Positions 46,845 to 58,401 of a DNA stretch of 64,000 nucleotides are shown in pieces. The notes beneath the pieces were generated by a model, which was not told the DNA's origin, searched no databases, and saw nothing but the letters and a program-made list of their open reading frames with translations. Origin of the DNA: Mantis religiosa (lineage: Eukaryota > Arthropoda > Insecta > Mantodea > Mantidae); assembly GCA_030765055.1 (NCBI GenBank), contig CM060950.1, forward strand, positions 15,492,306 to 15,556,305. The letters are read 5' to 3'. Both the position numbers and the translations under genes were made by a program. Every line of letters starts with the position of its first letter. Positions within the stretch are counted from its first letter, which is position 1.

Positions 46845-47650
46845 TTTTAAATTTGATGATATTTGTTACACTGTCGAAGCATTTAACTTAAAATCTAAAC
46901 ATGTGTGAATTGCAAATATCAAGTGATCAAAGTGTGTTATGAATGTTCCTCCCAGATACAAGTATTACATGTGAAAGATAGAAATTATTTTAGAAACTAC
47001 CAAAGATAATGAAAAACATAATAGCTGAAATTTAAATTTAAATGTGTCAATGAAATATTCATTTTTTTTCTAAAAAAGGCATGTTTAACTTAAGCTATTT
47101 AATGCCTATATCTTCATCCTGTAATTCCTAAATTAAAAGGTTTCACCTCACTTGAAAAATGGCTGGAGTGTTACTTTGTGCACTGTTTTGAGGAATTACA
47201 ATATAAAAATACCATTTATACATACAAAGCTGTAACCTCCTAAGGCTGATATGTTGCAAAGATGGATAGTTCCCTTCAACACTTACATAATTTTAAAATA
47301 CCAAACGTAAATATATACTTACACTAAAATCAAGGATTCCTTTGCCATCATTAATGAGTATAAAGACCATATCTCCAATTAGTGAAACAATGTCACATTC
47401 TAGCTCTGTGAGCTATTCTGCAATAGAAGTGCCACACCCAGCCTTGTAGCTTCTGTAACCAAGAGCCTTGCCGTCTTCATAACATTACTCCTCCATTCTG
47501 CAAATTCCTAAAACAAATATTGTTTTACTGTTACCTTTGCAGCAGCTTATTTGTGTTTTTCAAGTTACCATAAATAATATATGCTGAGCACAAGCATTTC
47601 ACAAAATATTAGAAATGAGCTCCATTGTAGCAATACGGCAATGGTGTTTC
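46845..47650. other. Segment present only in the third copy, unknown
   Basis: Copies 1 and 2 pass directly from the equivalent of 46840 to 47655 (near 8625). No mobile-element protein is recognised. On the minus strand a 185-base stretch (47507-47323) is bounded by TTTGTTTTAG and GTAAGTA, good splice-site matches, but every frame contains at least one stop. It could be a decayed exon or chance. Confidence 0.4.
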
Positions 47651-48029
47651 TGCAAAGAGCAGGTTGGAAAATATGTGTTAAAGATGTATTAAATTTACAT
47701 CTGTATTAAAAATGTTTAACTAATTAGTAATTATATATGCATCAGTTGCTTGGATTTTGCACAATACTTCATTAATCTTGTCTTTAATTTACACGAATAT
47801 AGATTATGTACAGCCATGTTGCTTTTCTCTAAGCCGGTTGGTTAACATGCGTTAAAATACATTGGTGTGTGTTTTAAGAATGCTGTACTAATTTCTAGTT
47901 ATGAAGACTTTTGAGCAACAATTCATTAATCTTGTTTTCAATTTATGTGATAACAGTTTAGGTACAGCAATGGGTGGTTTTTGGGTATGCCATTTGGTGA
48001 ACACAGGTTAAAATATCTGTTAAAAAAGT

Positions 48030-48480
48030 TGCTCTACAAATTAGCAATTATGTATGCAGCACTTGCATGCTTTTAGAGCAAAATTTTATCATCCTAGCGG
48101 AGGAAGCACCAGAGGCTTTACTAGTCAGCCAGGGATTTTCCCTGTCCATGTCATTTGCCGCAGTAATTAGCCACTTTGCGGCTAATACCTGCAACATGAG
48201 TACGATGAAGTTAAGTTCTGCTGGGGGTCGGCTGAGGATGGCTTTGATGTGTGGTTTCTGTAGGGATATTGGTATGGAAGACCCTTGAAATTCGGAAGGC
48301 ACTTGTTGTATAACCTCCCCCCGTTTGGGCAGAAATGCTTTGGTACGTTTCACTCAGTTTTAATTACGGGTTGCCTAAAGCTTGAACCATGAGGAGCAGT
48401 GATGCTTAGAGCATTGGGGGTGGCTTTACCCTTAAGTGGCAGCGCTTGCATCTTCTCCTATAAATATTGCAGTCCTACTT
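48030..48480 (-). pseudogene. Decayed ORF1-like region (D, third copy)
   Basis: 48353-48048 is open for 101 codons and includes AFLPKRGEVIQQVPSEFQ, conserved with 9351-9166 and 28284-28078. Just upstream on the minus strand are C-x2-C and His/Cys residues (about 48470-48400) that could be a zinc knuckle. Position before the RT on the same strand fits a LINE ORF1; the family is not certain. Confidence 0.4.
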
Positions 48481-48484
48481 TCAT

Positions 48485-48613
<129 letters not shown>

Positions 48614-49199
48614 GCATTACATTCTAGAATTCTCTGTAGCTCGCTTCTTTTCAATTTCGTTCTGTACAGAACGGACACCTGGATGAAGTGATGTACTGTC
48701 ACATTTTCTGGAAACACAAAAAACACACCTGCGAAACGTATGAATTTGCTATGATGTGCTCGGAGTGCTTAACAATATGGTTCACAACACCCATCGCCAT
48801 AACCAGAATATAACAGTTTCATAATATAACAATCGCCAAACTTGTTCACGCTCAGTTGTTACCCATAAGAATAATTGTTAGCAATATTCTTAACCAGAAG
48901 CTACAGAATATCGTTGGGTGCTTTTCACTGCTATACCTGTACCACACCCCTTTGGGCCGATTCCATCACAACGATGGATGACGAAATCAATACCAGCCTT
49001 CGGGTGTGTCTCGCAGACCATGCAGTGCTTAAAGCTATTATTGAGATTAATAAGACGTAGTGTCGGTAAATATGTGCCTGGCATATGGGTTATAACTTTC
49101 ATTATGTATAAGTTTGTGTTTTTGGTTTATGTTACACTTTTGGTTTATATAAAGCCCATAAGTTATGTTAATTGTCTTTTTGAATATTTCACTATGTGC

Positions 49200-50600
49200 A
49201 TATTTTAAGTGCAGCTTATCCTCTGTATCCACTTACACAAACAAAGGTGATCCTGTTCAATTAAGATATTTTAATTCTGGGGTGTTTTTTGCGTTTCGGG
49301 CCACCTTTCACGGTATTAGAATTGCTGGCTGGGAAAGGCTACGTATGAGGACCAAGATAAATGAGGCACGTATCAGAACTGTCTTAGGTATAACTGCGAA
49401 GTGCTGTTCCTTTTGTAGGGTGGCGTTGGTAGTGCTGATATAGACGGATAGGGTTTTACCTAAGGATAGCTTTTGCACAGTTTGGAGATGATATAGTGTG
49501 GTATTGGAGGTGTTGGCTGGGACCACACAGGCGAGCAGAACCACCGAAAGGATGAAGGATTTGTGCAGGACTAACTTCGAACGTAGCTTTAACTGTTTGC
49601 TCGTGAATATGGGGCCGCAGGACCTCAATCGCCCTTTGTTAGCGTCATCTTTTTAAGTTGGTGGACAACAGCATCCTGCGTGTCAGTGTAATGCAGAGTG
49701 ATTTGACCTACTAACGATATTGCAATCTTAACCAGCACCGTGAAATACAATGCAAATTGTGATATCGCTTTGAAAAATGAAGTAGTTGGTATTTGTTTAC
49801 ATCGATTTTTATTTTCCAGTCATGAAGCAAAGATAGGAAATAGTTAATTATAACTTTCTGCAAGCTTGAAACGAGCACTTTTATGTTGGTTGTATATTAC
49901 AGTATCGTCGCCATACATATATGAACAAGTCGTTTACAAACATATATAGAGTGGCGGGGCATGACAACCGGGGATAGTACGCCAGCCTCAGTGAAACTCT
50001 CCCGGAAGATGTCGTCAACATGGACGTAGAAGCACCGATTTTCTACGAAATTGTGCAGCAGCGGTAGAGAATTTCGAAGGCCAGCCCTCTCTCGGTGCAG
50101 TTTATAAACAAGGCCGTTATGCCAGCACCGATCAATTGCGGCTTCTACGCCAGAAGTAGCTACATCGTTTAAGCCCCATTACAAAATTGCTCTGTCACGT
50201 CATCAGCTAATTTTAAAAGTTCCAATTTTTATCAATGTCCTTTTCGAAAGCCAAGTTGGAATTTGAAAGGTCCACAAGCGCCGAAACTTGTCTTAGGAGT
50301 CGAAAGAGTTATACTTTTCGCTCAATTTACCAAAATTAGAAAAGAGACTAATGGATAAATAAATTTTAGGTTGGCTGGTGCTTTTGCCGTGCTTCAGGAA
50401 GAGGAGTACCTTGGCCCTCTTCCAAGTGATGGGTAAGTTGTTTTGCTGGAAACAGGCGTTGAACATCTTGGGTGAATGTTAAGATATCTGGTGTAATCAG
50501 TTGGTCTAGCGCGTCATATGCCAATATTAGCAGGGTGTCAAGGCCCCCGACTCCAAGTTTGATGGCACATCACTCAAAGTTCTGTAGGACAGACAGGAAG
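49200..50600 (-). pseudogene. Jockey-like LINE RT remnant (A, fourth copy)
   Basis: 49628-49308 is the clearest C-terminal part in the window: KLRSKLVLHKSFILSVVLLA then NTSNTTLYHLQTVQ, the jockey-type thumb region. The upstream blocks (N-F-V-E-N-R-R type near 50050, W-H-N-G-L near 50110) are frame-broken. A run of about 20 T lies at about 50770-50789. Confidence 0.8.
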
Positions 50601-51119
50601 AGGGATAGGTCGTGATTTTCACCGAGATAGTTCTACCGCAGTCCCCTGTTGGGCGATTCCATCAAGGGTGACGTAGCTTGGCAACGGGAAATCATAACAG
50701 CGTTGGGGTGTGTCTCATAGAACATGAGAGTGCGAATACGACACTTACTAAAGCAAATATGCGTTTGTTTGTTTTTTTTTTTTTTTTTTGCTGACGATTT
50801 AAAAATATTAGATCTTACTCTATTATTGTAGGTTTAAGGACAACATTTCCCATAGAAGCGACTTAACTAGATCTGAATATGTAAAACTGTCTTGGAAATA
50901 ATATATTCCAGGCCGGGAAATACAAAACAAGTGTTCTGATGCTCCCATTTCGAATGTACAACACAAGAAAGGCAGCGACAGAAATTGCTCTGCAAGAAAT
51001 AATAAGAAGAAATAATGTAACTTTAGATGAAACATTCCTAGGAAACGTTGGAGGAATTGCACTAGTTTTGTATGTAATATTTATGTGGCAGATAAATTAT
51101 ATAAGTAAATAAACTATAC

Positions 51120-51555
51120 ATAATTTACACTTAATTGATGATAACTCAATTGGGCTATTGAAGACTACTTGTCAGTTGTACTCCAAACCCTAATTGAGAT
51201 CTTTATTTATACGAACCTCTTAACTCGATCTATTAATTATCCCTAAAAATTAGTGTTCCTCTAATTCATGGATCATTTTTGGAAATTGTTTAGTTACGAA
51301 TTATTTATATAGGAGAATAATATACGCTTAAGCAATTGTGAAATAACTTAAGATCTAGGCGCTAGGTGATGCCTTTCACATTTCATTCCACTCGCAAAGC
51401 CAGGGTACATGCAACAGCAAATAATAAATTTCTATTTGAAGAAAGAATAGATATTTGACAATTCAAATCGGAAACAAGAATTCTCAACGAGTGTTAGCTC
51501 TGAAACTAAATATGTTTTAATAAATTCTGTTTTAATGACAACTACATCGTTAAAC
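51120..51555. repeat. Reduced B region without hAT
   Basis: The left inverted arm (51120-51240) is followed at once by sequence equivalent to 42960 onward in the third copy; only about 35 bases of the terminal segment remain between them. The hAT coding region is missing. This is either a deletion derivative or an old excision product. Confidence 0.6.
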
Positions 51556-51762
51556 AAATATGAAAATATGTAACAAAAACTTCACTCATCTTAAGAAAAT
51601 GACGTTAATTATTCTTTGTAATTGAAATCGAATTCACAAGCTCTTGTTCGCGTCGTCAGTCAAAGAAAACCACAGAAGAAAACAAATTACTATGTTATTA
51701 TGTTTTTACAGTATTATCAAAATCTGAAAACGAAACAAATTTAAAAGCAGAATCAACTAACT
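51556..51762 (-). pseudogene. Penelope-like element end fragment
   Basis: Matches 54432-54660, the 3' end of the Penelope-like element on the minus strand, including the CTTAAGAAAATGACGTTAA phrase and the last part of the coding end. Truncated at 51762, where a foldback sequence begins. Confidence 0.7.
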
Positions 51763-51990
51763 TGTGGCGACTTACTATCATAAGTACTTAAGTCCCAGGC
51801 TTCATCATTTAACTCTTATTATTTTAGTTAATTGATGGAAATTAATCATTTCTTAACACTAGCTGTATATAGGCTAAGGTTTTTGATAGAGTCAACATGA
51901 AAAATTCAATGCCACGGCCGGGATTTGAACGAAAATAATAAGACTTAAATGAGGAAGCCTGGGACTCAATAGTAAGTCGCCACAAACGGT
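51763..51990. repeat. Foldback with family T SINE end in its loop
   Basis: The left arm (about 51763-51830) contains GTGGCGACTTACTAT and CCCAGGCTTC. The right arm (about 51932-51985) is its inverse, with GAAGCCTGGGACTC and AGTAAGTCGCCAC. Between them, 51890-51925 is an inverted 3' end of a family T SINE. Confidence 0.75.
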
Positions 51991-52175
51991 GCATCTCGGA
52001 TACGAGAGCCCCTAGTGGTCTACCGGGGAAATATACGAGTCAAATGGAGAATTTAATGCCATGACGGCACGCTGACCATGCTAGCTCAATGGGTTTGAGC
52101 GACTGGAGGGTAACCAGGAGATCCGTGGTTCAAATTCCAGCCGTGGCATTGAATTTTTCATGTTGACTCTATCTC
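51990..52175 (+). repeat. Family T SINE copy
   Basis: Contains TACGAGTCAAATGGAGAATT, an A-box-like TAGCTCAATGGGTTTGAGCG and GTGGTTCAAATTCC, followed by GGCATTGAATTTTTCATG near the end. It follows the foldback directly; the leader is partly shared with the right foldback arm. Confidence 0.75.
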
Positions 52176-52227
52176 GTTTGGCGTTTAACTGAGCATTTTT
52201 GTCTTTTGGTCTTTTGGTGTTCACACA

Positions 52228-52230
<3 letters not shown>

Positions 52231-52292
<62 letters not shown>

Positions 52293-52294
52293 TA
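52231..52294. repeat. (AT)n tract with T run, tail of the adjoining LINE
   Basis: About 54 bases of AT followed by 11 T. On the minus strand this is an A run and TA repeats at the 3' end of the jockey fragment, so it probably grew from its poly(A) tail. Confidence 0.9.
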
Positions 52295-53325
52295 TAGACA
52301 GGCCCCTCCCCGCCTGCCCGGTGGCGATCAACCGTCATTCTCCGGCAAGCATTCTACATCGCCTCCCGCATGCTGTTAATACTAACATGCAGGGGTGCGG
52401 GGTTACGTGAGAGATTAGTGGTGTTAGTTAGCAGATCCCGCAATAAGCACTCTGGGGAGTGTCGTGTATGATATGCCCAGCATGAGTCATGCTGGGCGGC
52501 GTGGTGTAAGAGGCCAGTGTGGCAAACATGGCTAGGTGCCCTGAGTGCCAGACTGGGGAGTCGCGTAGTGTAGTGTATGTTATTTGGGCATGCGTGAAGA
52601 GTCTTTTGCGGTGCATGCGTCCATGCTTAGTGGAGGGTTAGTGTTAGGTTATGATCATGCGTGTTATTCATGGTGTGTTAGTAGTACTGAGGTGGTGTTA
52701 GTACACGGGATTAGTAGTACAAGGCATGCATATAATATTAGTAGTGGTTTGGAATGCTGAGGGAATTCTGTAGGCAGATGTGATGGTAGTCTTGAGGGCT
52801 GTGTTGGTTTCTAGACAGGGATGAGCTGATTAAGAAATTCTTGAACGTCATGTTCGCTAACGTCGTTGTCCGAGTATCGGTGAAAGAGGTATAGGGGTCC
52901 TTTATGTTTATTGGTGAGTGGGTCATAGCTACCAATGCTTTGGATGAGTGGGTTTGTATTTTGTTCTGCATTTTTGTAGAGGTCAAAGGCGAGCTTGCGG
53001 ATAAATTCGTTAATGGTATGTATTCTTAGTTCCTTATGTAGAGGTGCTGCTGGGGTTGTACGCGGGAGTTTGCATATCAGCCGTAGGATTTTATTTTGGA
53101 AAGTTTGTAGTCGTTTGATGTGCGTTTTGGCTGCATATCCCCAGACTGGGGCGGCGTAGGTAATTAGTGGTCTGAGGAGGGTTTTGTAGACGACCAAGGC
53201 AGTTTCGATGGGGAGAAGGCTGGAGTGGTTTAATAGCGGATAGAGTTCCCTGAGTCGGCCGCATGCTTTGCCTCTGATTTGACTGATATGTGTGCGCCAT
53301 GTGAGTGAGAGAGAGTACACAGTGG
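52295..53325 (-). mobile_element. 5'-truncated jockey-clade LINE (RT C-terminus and 3' UTR)
   Basis: 53320-52811 is open for 169 codons: LTWRTHISQIRGKACGRLRE and then L-L-R-P-L-I-T-Y-A-A-P-V-W-G-Y-A, THIKRLQTFQNKILRLI, and a C-terminal R-K-L-A-F-D-L-Y stretch. This is the thumb and connection region of a jockey RT. It starts abruptly at about 53325, as in 5'-truncated LINE copies, and ends in a 3' UTR of about 500 bases with an A/AT tail. The frame is intact and the copy looks young compared with the A segments. It lacks the catalytic palm, so it is inactive. Confidence 0.9.
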
Positions 53326-54417
53326 GAGACTATAGAAGATAATTAAAAAATGAAAAAACAATCTCAATAATGTATTTACCTGCTATAATGTTAATAAGAA
53401 ATTAATGTGAAAAGTGGCATGCCATTTCTCTCTATAAGATACGTCATAGATCAAGCAAAAACTTATGAAACATAAAGGTTATTTAGCTGTTTAAACAAAT
53501 GTATTTTTAAAAACTTAAGCCGGAATTGAGTACAACATATTATACAATTTCAATTCAAGTAACTATATTTCTGAGATTTCACATTAACATTCATAATTGA
53601 GGCTTCAATGAAAGTACTTAATTCCAGTTTATACATGGTATTTTTATTTCTCTGCAAACTTGTTCTGAAAAGTATTTGGTACTGCTCTTTCTCCTTGATT
53701 ACTTCTTATTAACCGATTCATTATTTTATTTTACATAGGTAAACAATAAACATTAAAAAGCTGTAGACATCCAAAACATTTTTGACATATTATTGTGTAT
53801 AGGTATAAAACATCATATATATATATTCCAAAGTCTAAAAAAATTATATCTTCAGTGTAATACTCAGGAACAGAAATAATTCACTCAAGGTTATGATGAA
53901 GCTCAATGAAGAAAATTTTATAATTTTATAAACTCAAATAAAGTATTGGTTATTCAAACAGAATCCCAGATATCTGATTCCTTTGTCATGCATGAACCTT
54001 AAAGTATATTAATCATAATGAACAGAGAGAAAAAATAAAGTATAAACTGCAACTTAGTTTAAGAAATTTCCGGAGAGGCTTTGCGTCATAAATTTGGAAA
54101 AAGAAGACTACAACACATACTATTTGTTATGACTTTCACAAACAGTGGACCTTTTGCACAATGGATTATTATGATATTGTTATTCTTAGGTTTATCATCA
54201 TTTTAATCATCACTGAGAATATTAATGCTCTACTTATTATTATTCAGGGAGCCTCAAGTTTATAGTACATAAAAACTTCTGATATTCACTTTGTTTTTGT
54301 GAAATGCAGTTCATTCTCTACCAACTTCAGGTAAGCAGTTATAATAGAAAAGCGAAAATGCCCCAAATTGCATTAAGAGCCTGGATCATATGTCAACAGA
54401 GAACTTCCTGTTAAACA
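53326..54417. other. AT-rich stretch, nothing recognised
   Basis: No long open frame, no repeat shared with the rest of the window and no element ends seen. Probably unique or very old sequence. Confidence 0.5.
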
Positions 54418-54431
54418 CCAACTTTGGTATT

Positions 54432-56059
54432 ACACAAATATAAATATTTGTTACTAAATCATCGCTTAGCTTAAGAAATTGATGTTAATATTTCTTTCTT
54501 CTTTCTAATGAAGATCGATTTCGAAGGCAAATGGCATTCGTCCTCAGTTCAAAACAAACTCTGTTGTCAAGGAAATCTCGGTTACCATGTTTTTTCTTTT
54601 GTTATGCTTTCTGCATTACCAACATCTGAAGACAAAACAAACCTAAACACAGAGTCAACTGCCGGTATATGAAAATTCATTACGCATTGTTTATTTTTTA
54701 AAATAAATATCTTTTCCCAAACTATTAAATCTATGGGACCATTTAATTGTTTTAATAATTTAACTTCTGGATTTATTTCATGGTTAAATGACCAAAAATT
54801 ATCTGCTACGGCCGATTTATCAGTTTGTTTATATATAATGTTACGAAAATGTTCATTCCTTCTGATTTCCAAACTACGTTTCATCTTTCCAATATAAACC
54901 TGATCAAATATAAACAATTAAATTGAGAAATACCGAATTTTTTATCTTTAGGAATTTTATCTTTTTTAGAAAATTGTAGTAAACTTTTAATACTATATTT
55001 ATTTTGGGGAACTAAAGTTATACCAACTTCTTTAAAAAAAAATTGAAAATGTTTATTATCCCAAGGATGGTAAGTAAATTTTTTAAAGTTATAATCGTCT
55101 TTTACTCTTTTTAAGAGTAGAAATATCATTAACATTTTTTTTTATATTTAAACTTTTCAATCTTCGTTTGTATAAAATCTTTATTAAAAGCACTAATTAA
55201 AGCCGTATTAATATGTTTATATTCTTTATTAAATTCTTCTTTATTCAGGGGTATATTTATTAATCTATAAATCAAACTATTAAAACAGCAAATTTATGTG
55301 AAAAAGGGTTAAAACTCTTATTTATTATGGAATTATGAATATGAGTAGATTTCCTATAAATACCAAAATCTAATTTGTTATTATATCTTATTATTTTCAA
55401 ATCTAGAAAAGGAATAAATCCATTAATTTCAGTTTCTAATGTGAATTTCATAGCTTTATCTTGTAAATTTAGTAATTTTAAAGCATCGTTAATTTTTTTC
55501 AGGAACAATAACAAAAATATCATCAACATATCTATAAAATGTTTTAAAAATCAAAGGAAAAGCTTTAGTGACTTGAATTTTGAAAAACCTCATAAAAAGC
55601 TCAGTAACAAAAGTTGAAAGAGGATTACCCATTGCTAAGCCAGAAGTTTGTTGAAAAAATTCACCATTAAAAGTGAAAAAATTTTAATCCAAACAAAAAT
55701 CAGTGAGTTTAACAAAATCAACTATTAAGTCCTCATGTAAATATCTTGAATTGATCCACTTTTTTAAATGAATTAAAAGCTTTTCGCTAGGAATACTAGG
55801 AAATAATGCATTTACATCAAAAGAAATAGGTTTATCACTTTTAGATAATACAACACTATCAATCTTTTTATTAGTTCAAAAGAGTTTTTAATACTTAAAC
55901 TTTTAAATTTATCAAAATTACTACATTTTATACATTTTATTTACACTATTTATTTATATATTTATATTTACATATATTTATATATATTTATTAATATGTT
56001 TTTATTATTCACATTTTAAATTTCTTAATTTATTGTAACTAGCGTCATTTTCTACGTAA
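54432..56059 (-). mobile_element. Penelope-like element, nearly full 3' part with RT and GIY-YIG
   Basis: Flanked by CCAACTTTGGTATT (54418-54431) and CTAACTTTAGTATT (56060-56073). The minus strand shows SFDVNALFPSIP (about 55830), FFQQTSGLAMGNPLS (about 55650), R-Y-V-D-D-I-F-V (about 55530, catalytic Y-x-D-D), then F-L-D-L-K-I-I-R and G-I-Y-R-K-S-T-H in 55529-55272. GIY-YIG follows: F-G-I-S-Q-F-N-C (about 54935, Tyr changed to Ser), Y-I-G-K-M-K-R-S-L-E-I-R (54890 onward), and V-W-E-K-I-F-I-L with the conserved Glu. The frame is shifted several times. The N-terminal part is missing. Two shorter elements share its ends. Confidence 0.9.
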
Positions 56060-56073
56060 CTAACTTTAGTATT

Positions 56074-56381
56074 TCAGGTTAAAGATGCTATATAATTATT
56101 TTCCCAAAACATCATCTTCTTTAAAAACTTTTTGCAATGAAAACTTTCCTTATTTTTAATTTAAATAATGTAGCTCTAATGATGCGGATCAACACACCAT
56201 ATGTCAGTACACAGTAACCTAGCATCAAACAAGATTTCAGAGAAGCAAGTGAATGCAAATTTGTCCCTCACAGCACATTAGGTATAATTTAATAGGTAGT
56301 CTCCTGTGTATAGTAGCTATTATCTATATCATGAGACTGTAAAGTCCCCAAAATTACAAAGATAACACATTCCTTCCTTTT
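56074..56381. other. No gene or repeat recognised
   Basis: About 300 AT-rich bases between the Penelope-like element and a SINE. I see no motif. Confidence 0.5.
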
Positions 56382-56390
56382 TTACACAAA

Positions 56391-56583
56391 TTGTGTTCAA
56401 GAGGTCCCGAGTTCGAATCTTGGTCAGGATGACTTACCTGGGTAAAGGACTTTCTCAGGTTTTCCCAAATCCTGAAAGATGAATGTCGGGTAACTCTAAG
56501 CTCGGTGGACCCCGGACTCATCTGAGCATCATTTCACCCATTTCATTCAAAGTCCGATAAGACTTCACGTTGGAGGACGTAAA
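56391..56583 (+). repeat. tRNA-derived SINE (family P), 5'-truncated, 9-bp duplication
   Basis: Flanked by TTACACAAA (56382-56390 and 56584-56592). Starts within the tRNA-like head just before the B box (GAGTTCGAATCTT), so the A box is missing. It ends with the GGAGGACGTAAATTACA phrase seen at the tails of the other family P copies. Confidence 0.85.
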
Positions 56584-56592
56584 TTACACAAA

Positions 56593-56934
56593 AAATAGCT
56601 GGTGTGGTCAAAAGTTTCTATCTAAGTAAGAAGGTTCAATATCATTGTGCACAGGCAAATGTAAGTACATATATGAAAAAAAATCCTTGTTTCTCTTTTT
56701 TGAAGCTTTGCATTTTCTTATTCTTTTTACTTTGTCTAATTCTTCTCCATGTATTTATACTTTAATGTTTGAATTAATATCATAGAAAGTAACTTCAATA
56801 TAATCCAACAAGGGCAACATTTCTGCTTTCTAATTTGTAGGGGCTTTAAATATGAGCAGCTGATTTTTTCTGTTAGATAGTTTAAATGCCCTCGCTGTTT
56901 TTATCCTTTCCACTTCGACCTGTATATGTGAAAT
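56593..56934. other. No gene or repeat recognised
   Basis: AT-rich interval between SINE and Penelope-related element; nothing supported. Confidence 0.5.
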
Positions 56935-56946
56935 TCAGAAAGTGTT

Positions 56947-57649
56947 ACACATATATAACTATTTGTAACAATAACTTCACTTATCTTAAGAAAATGATGT
57001 TAAATCATCTTTCTAGTTCAGATCGATTTCACAAACAAATTGTTGTTAAGGAGTGAGTGAGTAAGTGAGTGAGTGAGTGAGTGAGTGAGTGAGTGAGTGA
57101 GTGAGTGAGTGAGTGAGTGAGTGAGTGAGTGAGTGAGTGAGTGAGTGAGTGAGTGAGTGAGTGAGTGAGTGAGTGAGTGAGTGAGTGAGTGAGTGAGTGA
57201 GTGAGTGAGTGAGTGAGTGAGTGAGTGAGTGAGTGAGTGAGTGAGTGAGTGAGTGAGAGAGTTGAAAGGTTTAAGGGCCCGTCGACAGCTAAATTATTTT
57301 GGCTCGAACTTTTACGATGATTTCCTTTTTTTTTTTTCTTTGAATAGCTCAATAAAGAGAAACCTTGGTTCAAATTTTCATACAATACAGCATTCTTTCC
57401 TCACACATGTTTAAGTACTCTCCATCGTATTCCTGCTCTCACCAGGAGCACAAGAGCTAGCAGATTCAGAATCGCTTCCAGTCGTTGTCAAGGATTCCGG
57501 AAGATGCAAGCAATTTGTTTGTGAAATCGGTCTCAATTAGAAAGAAGAATTAACATCATTTTCTTAAGATAAGTGAAGTTTTTGTTACAAATTTTTATAT
57601 TTTTGTAATATTCATTGCTTCACTGTAACTAGCTGCATTTTGTACGTAA
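56947..57649. mobile_element. Non-coding derivative sharing the ends of the Penelope-like element
   Basis: Begins ACACATATATAACTATTTGT like 54432 and ends in a GTACGTAA phrase like 56059. Flanked by TCAGAAAGTGTT (56935-56946) and TCAGAAAGAATT (57650-57661). Left end sequence (56947-57050) is repeated in inverse orientation at 57479-57605, and the right-end block follows at 57606-57649. The middle holds a GAGT repeat and about 220 bases of unknown sequence. There is no RT or endonuclease. Confidence 0.75.
57051..57258. repeat. (GAGT)n tetranucleotide array, about 52 units
   Basis: Nearly perfect GAGT units over about 208 bases with a GTAA variant near the left end. The reverse frame reading Leu-Thr-His-Ser repeats is an artefact of the array. 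Confidence 0.97.
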
Positions 57650-57661
57650 TCAGAAAGAATT

Positions 57662-58050
57662 ATCTGAATTTCCTTTTAAGCAATTATAAAACTGTAAATA
57701 TTTGGTTGAGCAGTAATAAAAGCGTAGTTAACATTTGTATGAAAACATTTATATGCGTTCATTGTGTTGAGAACTGCTTGGATTTAGTGAATGTAGCATG
57801 CTTTTATGTACTTATCAACCAAATAACTAGAAATATTTACTTACTGTTCGTGTTCTGGTCATTATTGATAACTAGTTTGCAACCCTTTACACTCATAAAT
57901 CAATGTTTTTAAAGCAAGATGGGAATACTTTTCTGTTTACATGTTAATTTTGCTTATATCCAGGTACTGCTGCTAGTGAATATTTAGGCAATGGAACAAT
58001 AAGGTTCTCATAACCAATGCATTTCCATTAGCTACGTAGGGCTTAGCAGT
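57662..58050. other. No gene recognised
   Basis: 57640-57912 is open on the plus strand for 90 codons, with Leu/Ile/Val-rich composition typical of AT-rich noise. No motif or homologue in the window. Confidence 0.45.
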
Positions 58051-58068
58051 ACAAAGGTGGACTCAGAC

Positions 58069-58401
58069 CTTTTTTGTACGAGATCCACTCAAAAGTCTGA
58101 AGACCCAGGCCTCTACCAACCTGGGAGCGATGGAAAGCTCCGGGGCTCCCTCCTTGTGCCAATACCTTAAGTCTAAAAAGCCCTCCCCCCATTCAAGGCG
58201 GGTGGAAGTGGATATGCCACTTACGCGCGTCAACCCCGCAGGGAAGACTACCGAAAGCCTCGGTGGGGCCACCTGCTGATCTAGCACACCTACTACCTAG
58301 CTCTGCAGGTTAGTACCCGGGACTTCTTAGGCAACCCTCTACACCCTCCGGACGACCAAGGTCTGGCCGGAGGTACCCGATCTCCCACGGGTGTCGAGAA
58401 C
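58069..58401 (-). mobile_element. GC-rich insertion, probable LINE fragment
   Basis: A sharp GC-rich island in AT-rich surroundings. Related sequences ACAAAGGTGGACTCAGAC (58051-58068) and ACAAGGTAGAGTCAGAC (58402-58418) flank it, and a short T run sits at the left, as for a minus-strand retroposon. One frame is open for 74 codons (58287-58063) but I recognise no domain. The right flank is the end of a family T SINE, so it appears to be nested in that SINE. Confidence 0.45.

Noticed and set aside
57029..57385. A 118-residue protein of Leu-Thr-His-Ser repeats
   Set aside because: It is only a translation of the GAGT tetranucleotide array.
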